A stretch of 21,856 nucleotides of DNA, taken from the NCBI GenBank assembly GCA_035513215.1, contig DATKCK010000055.1, positions 1 to 21,856 of the forward strand, written 5' to 3'. Within the stretch, counting starts at the first letter, position 1, and each line of letters begins with the position of its first letter. The notes below the pieces were generated by a model. It was not told the DNA's origin and searched no databases. It saw nothing but the letters and a program-made list of their open reading frames with translations. This document shows, piece by piece, positions 5,868 through 14,396 of the stretch. The DNA comes from DATCZB01 sp035513215 (lineage in GTDB: Bacteria; Pseudomonadota; Gammaproteobacteria; Steroidobacterales; Rariloculaceae). The position numbers and the translations under genes are program-made.

Positions 5868-7820
5868 TTAGCCTGGTGCGGACGAGGCGGCCGATCTCGG
5901 CAGCCCTGCCCCCTTGAGACTCGCCGCGATCTCATCGAGTATCGCCGGGTCGTCGATCGTCGCCGGCATCGTCCACGATTCACCGTTCGCGATCCTTCGC
6001 ATGACGCCGCGAAGCACTTTGCCCGAGCGCGTCTTCGGCAGGCGCTTGACGACGACGGCTGTCTTGAATGCCGCCACGGGCCCGATCTCGCCGCGCACCG
6101 CCGCGATCGCGTCGGCCGCGATATCGGCGTGCGGACGCTCGCTGCCGCTCTTCAGCACGAGAAAGCCAATCGGGACCTCGCCCTTTAGCTCGTCGGCAAC
6201 GCCGCAAACGGCGCACTCGGCAACGTCGGGCAACGCGGCGAGCACCTCCTCCATCGCGCCCGTCGACAGCCGGTGCCCGGCGACGTTGATGACGTCATCG
6301 GTGCGCGACATGACGAAGACGAAGCCGTCGGCATCGATGTAGCCGGCGTCCGCCGTCCGGTAATAGCCGGCGAAGGCCTCGTAATAGGTCGCTCGGCACT
6401 GCGCTTCGGCCTGCCACAGACCGAGGAAGGTCCCGGGCGGCATCGGCAATTTGACGGCGAGCGCGCCGGTCTCGTCCGGCCCGAGCTCGCGTCCGTCGTC
6501 GCCGAGAGTGCGGACATCGAACCCGGGGACGGGCTGACCGCCCGAGCCGTCGCGGACTTCGTCCCCCGCGAGACCGCGGCAGCTTGCCGTGATCGCCCAC
6601 CCCGTCTCGGTTTGCCACCAATGATCGACGACGGGCACGCCGAGGCGTTCCCGCGCCCATCGCAGGGTCGCCGGATCCGTTCGCTCGCCGGCGAGAAAGA
6701 GTGCCCGAAAGCCGCCAAGATCGTAGCGATCGAGCATCGCGGCGTCGGGATCCTCGCGCTTGATCGCCCGGAGCGCCGTCGGTGCAGTGAACATCATCGC
6801 GACCCGATGACCGGCGATCACGCGCCAGAACGCGCCCGCATCGGGCGTGCCGACGGGCTTGCCTTCATAGAGCACCGTCGCGTTGCCGTTCAGCAGCGGG
6901 CCGTAGACGATGTACGAGTGGCCGACGACCCAGCCGATGTCGGATGCGGCCCAATAGGTCTCGCCCGAATTGATGCCGTAGACGTTCCGCATGCTCCAGG
7001 CCAGCGCAACGGCATGACCGCCGTTGTCGCGCACGACGCCTTTCGGGCGCCCGGTCGTGCCGGACGTATAGAGGATATACAGCGGATCGGTCCCCGCGAC
7101 GGCAACGCAGTCGTGCGGTGCGGCGCCCTCGACGCATTCGCTCCAGTCGAGATCGCGCGGCGGATCGAGCTCGGCCCGCGCCGCATCACGCTCGAGGATC
7201 ACGCAGTGCCGCGGCCGATGCGAGGCCATCTCGAGGGCCCGATCGAGCAGCGGTTTGTAGGCGACAATGCGACCGGGCTCGATGCCGCAGGATGCCGACA
7301 GCACGACGTTCGGCTTACAGTCGTCGATGCGCGCCGCCAGCTCGCGCGCGGCGAAGCCGCCGAAGACAACGGAGTGCACGGCGCCGAGCCGCGCGCAGGC
7401 GAGCATCGCGAAGACGGCCTCGGGCACCATCGGCATATAGATGACGACGGTATCGCCGCGGCCGACACCGAGCGCGGCGAGCGCGCCGGCAAGACGCGCG
7501 ACCTCGGCCTTGAGCTCGGCATAGGAATAGCGCGCGACCGTCCGCGTGACAGGGCTGTCGTAGATCAGCGCCGTATCGTCTCCCCGCCCCGCCGCCACAT
7601 GACGGTCGACACAGTTGTAGCAAGTGTTGAGCTCGGCGCCAGGAAACCAGCGTGCAAAGGGCGCGCCCGATGCGTCGAGCACGTCCGTCCACGGCCGATA
7701 CCAGTTGATCAGAGCGGCCGCCTCCGCCCAGAATCCGTCGCGGTCGTCGAGGGACCTCGCGTAGACCTCGCGATAGTCGGGCAGCGTCGAGGTACCGGCG
7801 CTCGTCGTCGCCCGCGGCAA
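5868..7820 (-). CDS. prpE: Propionyl-CoA synthetase (propionate-CoA ligase)
   Basis: A 650-residue cytoplasmic acyl-adenylate enzyme that converts propionate, ATP and CoA to propionyl-CoA, the entry step of the 2-methylcitrate cycle. Visible motifs: an N-terminal acetyl-CoA-synthetase-type domain with PFARWFPGAELNTCYNCVDR (residues 54-73), the P-loop YTSGTTGRPKG (251-261), WWQTETG (401-407), YRTADAGYID (487-496) and the catalytic lysine Lys601 in PKTRSGK, a known site for regulation by acetylation in this family. TADAG in place of TGD is typical of PrpE from memory. The start is TTG at 7820, two bases after the prpC stop, and no other ATG, GTG or TTG was found in this frame over the 90 bases upstream that I read through, so translation is probably coupled. 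Last gene of the operon. Confidence 0.95.
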   Translation of the reverse strand: MPRATTSAGTSTLPDYREVYARSLDDRDGFWAEAAALINWYRPWTDVLDASGAPFARWFPGAELNTCYNCVDRHVAAGRGDDTALIYDSPVTRTVARYSYAELKAEVARLAGALAALGVGRGDTVVIYMPMVPEAVFAMLACARLGAVHSVVFGGFAARELAARIDDCKPNVVLSASCGIEPGRIVAYKPLLDRALEMASHRPRHCVILERDAARAELDPPRDLDWSECVEGAAPHDCVAVAGTDPLYILYTSGTTGRPKGVVRDNGGHAVALAWSMRNVYGINSGETYWAASDIGWVVGHSYIVYGPLLNGNATVLYEGKPVGTPDAGAFWRVIAGHRVAMMFTAPTALRAIKREDPDAAMLDRYDLGGFRALFLAGERTDPATLRWARERLGVPVVDHWWQTETGWAITASCRGLAGDEVRDGSGGQPVPGFDVRTLGDDGRELGPDETGALAVKLPMPPGTFLGLWQAEAQCRATYYEAFAGYYRTADAGYIDADGFVFVMSRTDDVINVAGHRLSTGAMEEVLAALPDVAECAVCGVADELKGEVPIGFLVLKSGSERPHADIAADAIAAVRGEIGPVAAFKTAVVVKRLPKTRSGKVLRGVMRRIANGESWTMPATIDDPAILDEIAASLKGAGLPRSAASSAPG

Positions 7821-7822
7821 GG

Positions 7823-8947
7823 CTAGCGGCTCCGGCCGGACGCTGGATACGGACGCGGCGCTGGACCGACATAGTCGGCCGTCGGGCGGATCAGCCGATT
7901 GTCGGCGCGCTGCTCGACGATGTGCGCCGACCAGCCCGCGATGCGCGAGCAGACGAAGATCGGCGTAAACAGCTTCGTCGGAATGCCGAGGCTCCGGTAC
8001 GCCGGCGCGCTGTAGAAATCGAGATTCGGAAACAGGCCCTTCTCGCGCGCCAGCAGCGAGTCTATGGTTTCAGCGACCGCGAACAGCGCCCGATCCTCGG
8101 GCGAGGTCGCGAGCTTCGACGCCCAGGCCTTGATGACCGGGCTGCGCGGATCGGACTTGCGATAGACGGCATGGCCGAAGCCCATGATCTTTTCCTTGCG
8201 CGCGAGCATCTCACGCACGCCGCGCTCGGCCGATTCCGGCGAGTCGAAGCGCTCGATCAGCTCCATCGCGGCCTCGTTCGCGCCCCCGTGCAGCGGACCG
8301 CGCAGCGTGCCGATCGCCGCCGTCACCGCCGAATGAAAATCCGACAGCGTCGCGGCGCAGACGCGCGCCGCGAACGTCGAGGCGTTGAACTCGTGTTCGG
8401 CGTAGAGAATCAGCGAGGCATCGAGCGCCCTTTCGTGCGACTCGGGAGGATTCTCGCCGTGCAGCAGCCTCAGGAAGTGCGCCGCCGTCCCCGGCGCATC
8501 GGTCGCCGTCTCGATCCTTGCGCCGCGGCTCGCATAGTGATGCCAGTAGAGCAGCATCGAAGGCAGCGTCGCAATCAGGCGCTTGGCGACGTCGAGCTGA
8601 CGCGAGAAATCCGGTTCCGGGTCGAGCGTGCCTAGCATCGAGCAGCCGGTGCGCAGCACGTCCATCGGATGCGTATCGGCCGGGATGCGCTCGAGCACCT
8701 CGCAAAGCGCCGGCGGCAGCGCGCGCTGCTTCGCGAGCGCGGCGCTGAAGTCGGCAAGCTCGGCGCTGCCGGGCAACTCGCCGTGCAAGAGCAGAAAGGC
8801 CACCTCTTCGAAGCTCGAGTGCAGAGCGAGCTCGGCGACGTCATAGCCCCGATAACGCAGGCCCTTGCCTTCGGCCCCTACCGTCGCGATCGCCGTCGTT
8901 CCGGCCGAGATGCCGCGCAAGCCGGCGCCGGTATTGTTACCGCTCAA
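7823..8947 (-). CDS. prpC: 2-methylcitrate synthase
   Basis: A 374-residue citrate-synthase-family enzyme that condenses propionyl-CoA with oxaloacetate to 2-methylcitrate. The catalytic triad of the family is present: His220 in LHGGANE, His259 in GFGHAVYRKSDPR and Asp310 in NLDFYSA. AEHEFNAST at 183-191 is also typical. The N-terminal GTTAIATVGAEGKGLRYRGYDV closely follows PrpC, and the short form (no extended N-terminal domain) matches methylcitrate synthases. The start is TTG at 8947, supported by AGGAGG at 8955-8960 on the minus strand with a seven-base spacing. The TTG overlaps the prpB stop (TTGA), so the two are translationally coupled. A role as a general citrate synthase is less likely given the neighbours. 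Confidence 0.95.
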   Translation of the reverse strand: MSGNNTGAGLRGISAGTTAIATVGAEGKGLRYRGYDVAELALHSSFEEVAFLLLHGELPGSAELADFSAALAKQRALPPALCEVLERIPADTHPMDVLRTGCSMLGTLDPEPDFSRQLDVAKRLIATLPSMLLYWHHYASRGARIETATDAPGTAAHFLRLLHGENPPESHERALDASLILYAEHEFNASTFAARVCAATLSDFHSAVTAAIGTLRGPLHGGANEAAMELIERFDSPESAERGVREMLARKEKIMGFGHAVYRKSDPRSPVIKAWASKLATSPEDRALFAVAETIDSLLAREKGLFPNLDFYSAPAYRSLGIPTKLFTPIFVCSRIAGWSAHIVEQRADNRLIRPTADYVGPAPRPYPASGRSR

Positions 8948-9837
8948 CGGGAAACCTCCTGCTCGTCATCGTCGGCTCCGAACTGCGCATCGAGCTTGCG
9001 CTCGTACGCGTGGTAGTCGAGGACCGTGTAAAGCTCTTCCCGCGTCTGCATCGAATCGATGACCGGAAGCTGCGTGCCCTCGCTCAGGATCGCCCGGTAG
9101 ACCTCGAGCGCCGCCTTGCTCATCGCGCGAAATGCCGACAACGGGTAGAGCACGATTCCGACGCCGGCATCGGCGAGCGCGGTGACGGTCAGATTCGGCG
9201 TCACGCCGAACTCGGTCATGTTCGCGAGCACCGGCACGTCGAGCGCGGCGCAGAATCGCCTGAAGTCCTCGAGCGAGGACAGCGCCTCGGCGAAAATCAT
9301 GTCGGCGCCGGCGGCCACGTAAGCCCGGGACCGCTCGATCGCCCGATCGAGGCCTTCGCGCGCGAAGGCGTCGGTACGCGCCATGATCACGAAGCTCTCG
9401 TCCATGCGCGCGTCGACGGCCGCTCTGACCCGGTCGCACATCTCGCCGGCTTCCACGATCGCCTTGTTCGGCCGGTGACCGCAGCGCTTGGCCTCGACCT
9501 GATCCTCGATGTGCATCGCCGCCGCGCCGGCGCGAATCAGCTCGCGCGTCGTGCGCGCGATGTTGAATGCGCCACCGAATCCGGTGTCGGCATCGACGAG
9601 CAGCGGCAACGGCGTTGCCGCCGAGATCCGCCTGACGTCCTCGAGCAGATCGCCCAGGTTCGTCAGGCCGAGATCGGGCAGGCCCAAAGATGCGTTGGCG
9701 ACGCCGGCGCCCGAGACATAGCAGGCCCTGAAGCCGGCCCGTTGCGCGAGCAACGCGCTGAACGCGTTGATCGTGCCCGGGAGCTGTAGCGGCGCGAATT
9801 CGGCGACCGCCGTGCGAAACAGCGCGCCTTGGCTCAC
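8944..9837 (-). CDS. prpB: 2-methylisocitrate lyase
   Basis: A 297-residue isocitrate-lyase/PEP-mutase superfamily enzyme that splits 2-methylisocitrate into pyruvate and succinate. Key residues are visible: VDADTGFGG with Asp82 and Asp84 (Mg2+ site), IEDQ with Glu111, and the catalytic loop KRCGHRPNK with Cys119 and His121. The length equals that of enterobacterial PrpB when GTG 9837 is used. I prefer this start to the in-frame GTG at 9870 because GGAGG (9843-9847, minus strand) sits five bases upstream of it. It lies 46 bases after the prpD stop and overlaps prpC by four bases (TTGA). Confidence 0.95.
   Translation of the reverse strand: MSQGALFRTAVAEFAPLQLPGTINAFSALLAQRAGFRACYVSGAGVANASLGLPDLGLTNLGDLLEDVRRISAATPLPLLVDADTGFGGAFNIARTTRELIRAGAAAMHIEDQVEAKRCGHRPNKAIVEAGEMCDRVRAAVDARMDESFVIMARTDAFAREGLDRAIERSRAYVAAGADMIFAEALSSLEDFRRFCAALDVPVLANMTEFGVTPNLTVTALADAGVGIVLYPLSAFRAMSKAALEVYRAILSEGTQLPVIDSMQTREELYTVLDYHAYERKLDAQFGADDDEQEVSR
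8955..8960 (-). promoter_or_regulatory. Ribosome binding site for prpC, supporting its TTG start
   Basis: AGGAGG on the minus strand, inside the 3' end of prpB, stands seven bases before TTG 8947. No nearby ATG or GTG in the prpC frame competes, so this site decides the unusual start codon. Confidence 0.75.
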
Positions 9838-9842
9838 GGCAT

Positions 9843-9847
9843 CCTCC
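9843..9847 (-). promoter_or_regulatory. Ribosome binding site for prpB
   Basis: GGAGG on the minus strand, five bases before GTG 9837. It lies downstream of the alternative GTG at 9870, so it favours the shorter protein. Confidence 0.65.
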
Positions 9848-9883
9848 GCGCTGCCACCGCTGGCGCCCACGCAGTGTCGCGTT

Positions 9884-11326
9884 TCAATCGATCCATAACT
9901 CGACGAATGCCGGCACGGCCATCGCTTCGAGCGCCGCCTGTTCGGCGCAGGCGCGCTCGATGCGCTCGACGCGCGCAGGCGAAAAGCGAGTGCTCAGGTT
10001 ACTTTGGAATTTTTCGAGCAATCTCGGGATCCCTTCGGCGCGCCGCCGCCGGTGGCCGATCGGATAATCGACGGCAACGCGCGGCGTGCTCGAGCCGTCC
10101 TCGAAGAATACCTGCAAAGCGTTGCCGATCGCACGCTTGGCCGGATCGAGATAGTCGCGACTGAAGCCCGGATTCTCGCGGACGTTCATTCTGTCGCGCA
10201 GCGCGTCGATTCTGGGATCCGCCGCGACCGCGTCCTCATAGTCGGCCGCCGTCAGCCGGCCGCGGATCAGCGCCACGGCGACCATGTACTGAAGACAATG
10301 GTCCCGATCGGCGGGGTTCGCGAGCGGCCCGGTCTTGTCGATGATGCGCATGGCCGCTTCCTGCGTCTCAATCTCGACGCGATCGATCTGCCCGAGACGG
10401 CCCGCGACCACGCGGTGCAGCTCGAGGGCGACCTCGACGGCCGTCTGCGCGTGAAACTCAGCCGGAAACGAGATCTTGAACAGGACGTTCTCCATGACAT
10501 AGGCCTCGAACGGCCGCGAGAGGCCGATCGGCTTGCCGCCGAAAAGCGCGTCCTGGAATCCCCAGCGGGGGGCCGTCAGCGCCGACGGGTATCCCATTTC
10601 GCCGGCCATCGCCATCAGCGCCAGTCGCACGCCCCGCGCCGTCGCGTCGCCGGCCGCCCAGCTTTTTCGGCTGCCCGTGTTGGGCGCATGCCGATAGGTT
10701 CGGAGCGCGCCGCCGTCGATCCATGCGTTCGCAAGCGCCGCGATGACCTGCTCGCGAGTGCCGCCGAGAAGCGCCGTCGCGACGGCCGTACTCGCGATCC
10801 TGACGAGCAGGACGTGATCGAGTCCGACGCGATTGAAGGCATGATCGAGCGCCAGCACGCCCTGAATCTCATGAGCCTTGATCATGGCCGAGAGCACGTC
10901 GCCGACAGTCAGCGGCGCGGCGCCTTCGGCAACCGCCAGGCGGCTGCGATAGTCGGCCACGGCGAGGATCGCGCCGAGATTGTCCGAAGGGTGACCCCAC
11001 TCGGCGGCGAGCCAAGTGTCGTTGTAATCGAGCCAGCGGATCAGCGCGCCGATATCGAAGGCAGCCGTGACGGGGTCGAGCTCGTACGCGGTCCCCGGCA
11101 CGCGCGCGCCGCCCGGCAGCGTCGCGCCGGGCACGACGGGCCCGAGCAGCTTCGTGCACTCGGGATAACTCAAGGCGAGCGCGCCGCAGCCGAGCGAGTC
11201 CATCAGGCAATAGCGGGCGATTTCCCTTGCAGGCCCGCCGCCGACGTCGGACAGCACGTAGTCCGCGATCTGCGTCAGCAGCGTGTCGGGCGGCGGCCGC
11301 GATGCGTCCCTTTCGATGCCGGTCAT
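9884..11326 (-). CDS. prpD: 2-methylcitrate dehydratase
   Basis: A 480-residue MmgE/PrpD-family enzyme that dehydrates 2-methylcitrate to 2-methyl-cis-aconitate. It is nearly collinear with enterobacterial PrpD (about 483 residues), with highly conserved blocks: IRWLDYNDTWLAAEWGHPSD, NRVGLDHVLLV, LRTYRHAPNTGSRKSWAAGD, ENVLFKISFPAEFHAQTAVE and GPLANPADRDHCLQYMVA. This closeness argues for true PrpD and not a distant MmgE homologue. With PrpD but no AcnD/PrpF in view, rehydration to 2-methylisocitrate would rely on a housekeeping aconitase elsewhere (inference from known pathways). ATG 11326 overlaps the upstream gene's TGA by four bases (ATGA), indicating coupled translation. Confidence 0.96.
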   Translation of the reverse strand: MTGIERDASRPPPDTLLTQIADYVLSDVGGGPAREIARYCLMDSLGCGALALSYPECTKLLGPVVPGATLPGGARVPGTAYELDPVTAAFDIGALIRWLDYNDTWLAAEWGHPSDNLGAILAVADYRSRLAVAEGAAPLTVGDVLSAMIKAHEIQGVLALDHAFNRVGLDHVLLVRIASTAVATALLGGTREQVIAALANAWIDGGALRTYRHAPNTGSRKSWAAGDATARGVRLALMAMAGEMGYPSALTAPRWGFQDALFGGKPIGLSRPFEAYVMENVLFKISFPAEFHAQTAVEVALELHRVVAGRLGQIDRVEIETQEAAMRIIDKTGPLANPADRDHCLQYMVAVALIRGRLTAADYEDAVAADPRIDALRDRMNVRENPGFSRDYLDPAKRAIGNALQVFFEDGSSTPRVAVDYPIGHRRRRAEGIPRLLEKFQSNLSTRFSPARVERIERACAEQAALEAMAVPAFVELWID

Positions 11327-11898
11327 CGTTTCGAACCCGAAGGCCGGAGCACCGGCGCCTTGCCGGGCGGCAGCGGCGTCTGCGCGACGCTCAGGATCAT
11401 CGCCAGCATCGAGTAGTAACCGACCGCGCCGACGAGATCGATGACGCCGGCCTCGCCGAAAACCGATACGGCACGCTCGTAGATCTGGTCGGACACGGCC
11501 TGCGCGCGCAGGAGCTCAGAGACGAAATCGAAGACGGCCTCCTCGTCCTCGGCGAGCGCCGCCGGGCGCCTGCCCGCGGCAATCGCATCGATCGCGTCAG
11601 GCGCGATGCCGCGCTCGGCCGCAAGGGGCGCGTGCATGACCCACTCGAACTCGGCCGTGAAGTGGCGCGCGACGACGAGGACCGCAAGCTCCGTCAGCCG
11701 CGGGCCGAGCGCGTTCTCGAAACGCAGGTACTCGCCGAGCTTCTGTAGCCGGCACATGAACTCGGGGCTGCGCAAGGCGGCGACGAACGGGCCGACGACG
11801 GCGCCGCGCGGTCCGGCCTCGATCTCGGCGACCGCCGCGCGCTGAGCGGCCGTCTGCCGCTCGGGTGGAATCGGGGGCAAGCGATCCATTTCGGTCAT
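11323..11898 (-). CDS. Carboxymuconolactone decarboxylase family protein
   Basis: A 191-residue all-helical protein of the carboxymuconolactone decarboxylase/AhpD superfamily. The core LTELAVLVVARHFTAEFEWVMHAPLA (about 68-93) has the Glu-Trp...His pattern of the decarboxylase-like branch. There is no CxxC, so alkylhydroperoxidase activity is unlikely. Members are common in catabolic clusters for aromatic or lactone substrates, but many have no proven reaction, so only the family is assigned. ATG 11898 was chosen because it begins MTEMDRLPPIPP, normal for the family; the frame is open up to 11985, but that extension would overlap the upstream oxidoreductase gene and looks low-complexity. It follows that gene by 28 bases and overlaps prpD by four bases. 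Confidence 0.85.
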   Translation of the reverse strand: MTEMDRLPPIPPERQTAAQRAAVAEIEAGPRGAVVGPFVAALRSPEFMCRLQKLGEYLRFENALGPRLTELAVLVVARHFTAEFEWVMHAPLAAERGIAPDAIDAIAAGRRPAALAEDEEAVFDFVSELLRAQAVSDQIYERAVSVFGEAGVIDLVGAVGYYSMLAMILSVAQTPLPPGKAPVLRPSGSKR

Positions 11899-11926
11899 CG
11901 TCGATGCTGCCGTCGCCGGGCGTCCC

Positions 11927-12898
11927 TCAGGGCGCGAGCAGCAGCTTGCCGGTCGTCGCCCGGCTTTCGAGCGCGCGATGCGCATCGGCCGCCTCGGCGA
12001 GCGGCAGCACGCGATCGATGTCGAGCTTGAGCTCGCCCGATTCGATCCAGCGGAAAAGATCGCCCGCCCGACCGAGCAATTCCTCGCGCGTGGCGATGTA
12101 CTTCGGCAGCCCGGGACGCGTCAGGAACAGCGATCCTTTGGCGCCGAGCAAGGCCGGGTCGAACGGCGCGACCGGGCCGCTCGTGAAACCGAGCAGCACG
12201 AGGTAGCCGCGCGGCTTCAGGCAATCGAGGCTGCGATCGAACGTATCCCTGCCGACCGAGTCGTAGACGACATTGACGCCCTCGCCGTCCGTCAGGCGCT
12301 TCACCTCGGCCTCGAAATCTTCCTCCGTATAGATGATGACGGCTTCGGCTCCGGCCGCGCGCGCGATCGCCGCCTTTTCCCGGTTGCCGACAGTGCCGAA
12401 GACTCTTGCGCCCTGCTTGCGCGCGATCTGCGTCAGCAGGAGGCCAACGCCGCCGGCCGCGGCATGGACGAGAACGCTGTCGCCCGGCTTCAGCGCATAG
12501 GTGCTGTGCGTCAGATAATGGGCCGTCATTCCCTGGAGCATCGCGGCCGCGGCCGACTCGAAGTCGATGCCGTCCGGCAGGCCGACGAGCCGGCTCGCCG
12601 GCACGATCGCCGACGCGGCATAGGATCCGGGCACCATCGCGTAGGCGACGCGCGCGCCGAGCTTGACCTCGGTTACGCCTTCGCCGATCGCCGTCACGGT
12701 GCCCGCGCCCTCCATGCCGAGCGTGAACGGCAGGGCCGGCGTCGCGTAGCCGCCGGTCCGGAACTGAACGTCGATGAAGTTGACGCCGGCCGCCGCAATC
12801 TCGACGCGCACCTGACCGGGGCCGGGCGACGGCAGCTCGATCTCATCGAGGCGCATCACCTCGGGGCCACCGTGCTCGTGGACACGAACCGCCTTCAT
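11927..12898 (-). CDS. NADPH:quinone oxidoreductase, zinc-independent MDR family
   Basis: A 323-residue medium-chain dehydrogenase/reductase. The N-terminal GroES-like domain has AAAGVNFIDVQFRTGGY (36-52) and GMEGAGTV, the classic quinone-reductase form. The Rossmann domain carries HAAAGGVGLLLTQIAR (145-160). There are no structural zinc cysteines. It would reduce a quinone, enone or similar activated double bond with NADPH. It is similar to QorA-type enzymes, but MDR substrates are hard to predict, so no symbol is given. It starts six bases after the transporter stop and is followed 28 bases later by the carboxymuconolactone-decarboxylase-like gene, so all belong to one transcription unit. 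In this context it may act on an unsaturated intermediate (inference). Confidence 0.9.
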   Translation of the reverse strand: MKAVRVHEHGGPEVMRLDEIELPSPGPGQVRVEIAAAGVNFIDVQFRTGGYATPALPFTLGMEGAGTVTAIGEGVTEVKLGARVAYAMVPGSYAASAIVPASRLVGLPDGIDFESAAAAMLQGMTAHYLTHSTYALKPGDSVLVHAAAGGVGLLLTQIARKQGARVFGTVGNREKAAIARAAGAEAVIIYTEEDFEAEVKRLTDGEGVNVVYDSVGRDTFDRSLDCLKPRGYLVLLGFTSGPVAPFDPALLGAKGSLFLTRPGLPKYIATREELLGRAGDLFRWIESGELKLDIDRVLPLAEAADAHRALESRATTGKLLLAP

Positions 12899-12904
12899 GC
12901 CCGC

Positions 12905-14257
12905 CTAGGACGTTGCAGCCGAAGTGCCCGAGCGCACTTCGCGGCTCATGAAGCGAATCATCAGCAGGACGGCGATCGTCGCGATCAATGACGGCACGGC
13001 GAACGCCTGAAACAGCGATTCGTTGGTCCACTGGCGTGCGATCAACTCCCCGGCGATCAGCGGTCCGAGCACGGCACCGAAGCGCCCGACTCCCAGGCCC
13101 GCGCCGATGCCCGTCGAGCGCAGATCCGTCGGATAGAACGTCGCCGAAAGCGCATTCAGGGCCGGCTGGCCGCCGAATATGCCCCAGCCCGTCAGAAAGG
13201 CGACGCCGAAGACGGCCCAGAGCGCGAGCGCGGAATCGCCGAGCACGAAGAGGCTCACACCGGCGGTTGCGAAGCAAAGGCTCAGGACGGGGATGAAGCC
13301 GACGCGCGGCAGAATGCCCGCGATCACGAGCGTGCCGAGGACGCCCCCAGTCTGCACGGTAGCGCCGACGAGTACGCCCGTTTGGGTCGCGTAGCCCGCG
13401 TCACGAACGATTGTCGGCAGCCAGCTCGAGACGAAGTAGGCGTTCAGGACATTGAGAAAGTTCGCGACCCAGAGCAGCAGCGTACCGCCGGCGCGCCCGT
13501 CCGTGAGCAACCGCCAAATCGGAAACCCCTTCGCCTTTCGTTCGGCGACGGTGAACCGCGTGGTCTCGTCTACCGGTGCCGCCGGGTCGATACGCTTCAG
13601 CCACTTCACGATCTCGCGCGAATCGTTGCGCCTGAGCGCCAGGAACTGCAGCGACTCGGGCAGCCAGACAACCATCGGCAAGAGCAGGATCAAGGGCACG
13701 GCAGCTCCGACGTAGAAGACCGACCGCCAGCCGAAGTTCGGGATCAGCCAGGCGGACAGAAAGCCGCCGAGCATGGCGCCGATCGTAAAGCCGTTGGTGA
13801 CGATCATCATCATGGCAATACGAAGCCGACGCGGGCTGAACTCGCCGATCAGTGCCGTGGCATTCGGCAGAATCGCGCCGAGCCCGAGACCGGCAAAGAA
13901 GCGGATCACGATCAGCTGCTCGAGCGATGCCGAAAGCCCCGACAGCAGCGTGAAAAGGGAGAAAGCAACCGTCGATCCCAGCAGAACGCGACGGCGCCCC
14001 AGACGGTCGCCGGCCATGCCGAAAAAGATCGCGCCGATGAAAAGGCCAGTCAGGCCCGAGCTGAACGCCCAGCGCATGTCGGCGTTCTCGATGCCCCAGT
14101 CATCGATGACGGCCGGCGCAACATAGCCCATCGCCTGCACGTCGAACCCGTCCATGATCAGAAAGAGCCCAACGAGGATGAAGACGCCGATCTGGAACGG
14201 TCCGAGACCGCGGGCATCGATGATGTCGGCTACGTCGACGGGATTCTTCGAGGCCAT
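12905..14257 (-). CDS. MFS transporter, aromatic acid:H+ symporter (AAHS) family
   Basis: A 450-residue inner-membrane carrier with about 12 hydrophobic segments. TM1 contains MDGFDVQAMGY with Asp36 and Asp39, the DGxD signature required in PcaK-type AAHS transporters. The loop between TM2 and TM3 has GDRLGRRR (83-90), the general MFS motif. Known relatives import 4-hydroxybenzoate, protocatechuate, phenylpropionates and other carboxylates with protons; the exact substrate here is unknown. As the first gene of a seven-gene unit ending in prpE, it probably brings in the acid that is degraded (inference). Start is ATG 14257 with only a weak ribosome site; the 139-base spacer upstream is shared with the divergent gene at 14397, and no clear promoter was recognised there. 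Confidence 0.9.
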   Translation of the reverse strand: MASKNPVDVADIIDARGLGPFQIGVFILVGLFLIMDGFDVQAMGYVAPAVIDDWGIENADMRWAFSSGLTGLFIGAIFFGMAGDRLGRRRVLLGSTVAFSLFTLLSGLSASLEQLIVIRFFAGLGLGAILPNATALIGEFSPRRLRIAMMMIVTNGFTIGAMLGGFLSAWLIPNFGWRSVFYVGAAVPLILLLPMVVWLPESLQFLALRRNDSREIVKWLKRIDPAAPVDETTRFTVAERKAKGFPIWRLLTDGRAGGTLLLWVANFLNVLNAYFVSSWLPTIVRDAGYATQTGVLVGATVQTGGVLGTLVIAGILPRVGFIPVLSLCFATAGVSLFVLGDSALALWAVFGVAFLTGWGIFGGQPALNALSATFYPTDLRSTGIGAGLGVGRFGAVLGPLIAGELIARQWTNESLFQAFAVPSLIATIAVLLMIRFMSREVRSGTSAATS

Positions 14258-14396
14258 ATCGAGCTCGACTCTTGTTCTTGTTTTTCGGGGCGACAGTGTA
14301 CAACGGGCCCGTCGGCCGTGCCCCCCGGTCTCCGGGCCTGCTAGGATGTGCCACCGGCCATGGACGGCGCTGCGTCCACCCTGCCCCGGAGGTCCT

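Noticed and set aside
6273..7826. Plus-strand open frame of 517 codons antisense to prpE
   Set aside because: It is the complementary frame of a clearly conserved gene, is rich in Arg, Asp and His, and matches no family; it is explained by G/C third-position bias.
9838..9870. Longer prpB from GTG 9870
   Set aside because: The ribosome site lies between this codon and GTG 9837, and the shorter protein has the usual family length.
10004..11416. Plus-strand open frame of 470 codons antisense to prpD
   Set aside because: Low-complexity Arg/Ala-rich translation opposite a gene with strong PrpD motifs, and no ribosome site.
11978..12991. Plus-strand open frame antisense to the quinone oxidoreductase gene
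   Set aside because: Mirror frame of a conserved MDR gene with no recognisable domain.
14154..14396. N-terminal extension of the 185-residue membrane protein
   Set aside because: The extension is antisense to the transporter gene; GGAGGT just before ATG 14397 supports the shorter form.
14258..14396. Possible sigma-70 promoters in the divergent spacer (TACACT on minus, TTGTTT/TACAAC on plus)
   Set aside because: Spacing or -35 matches were poor in both directions, so neither was listed as a feature.
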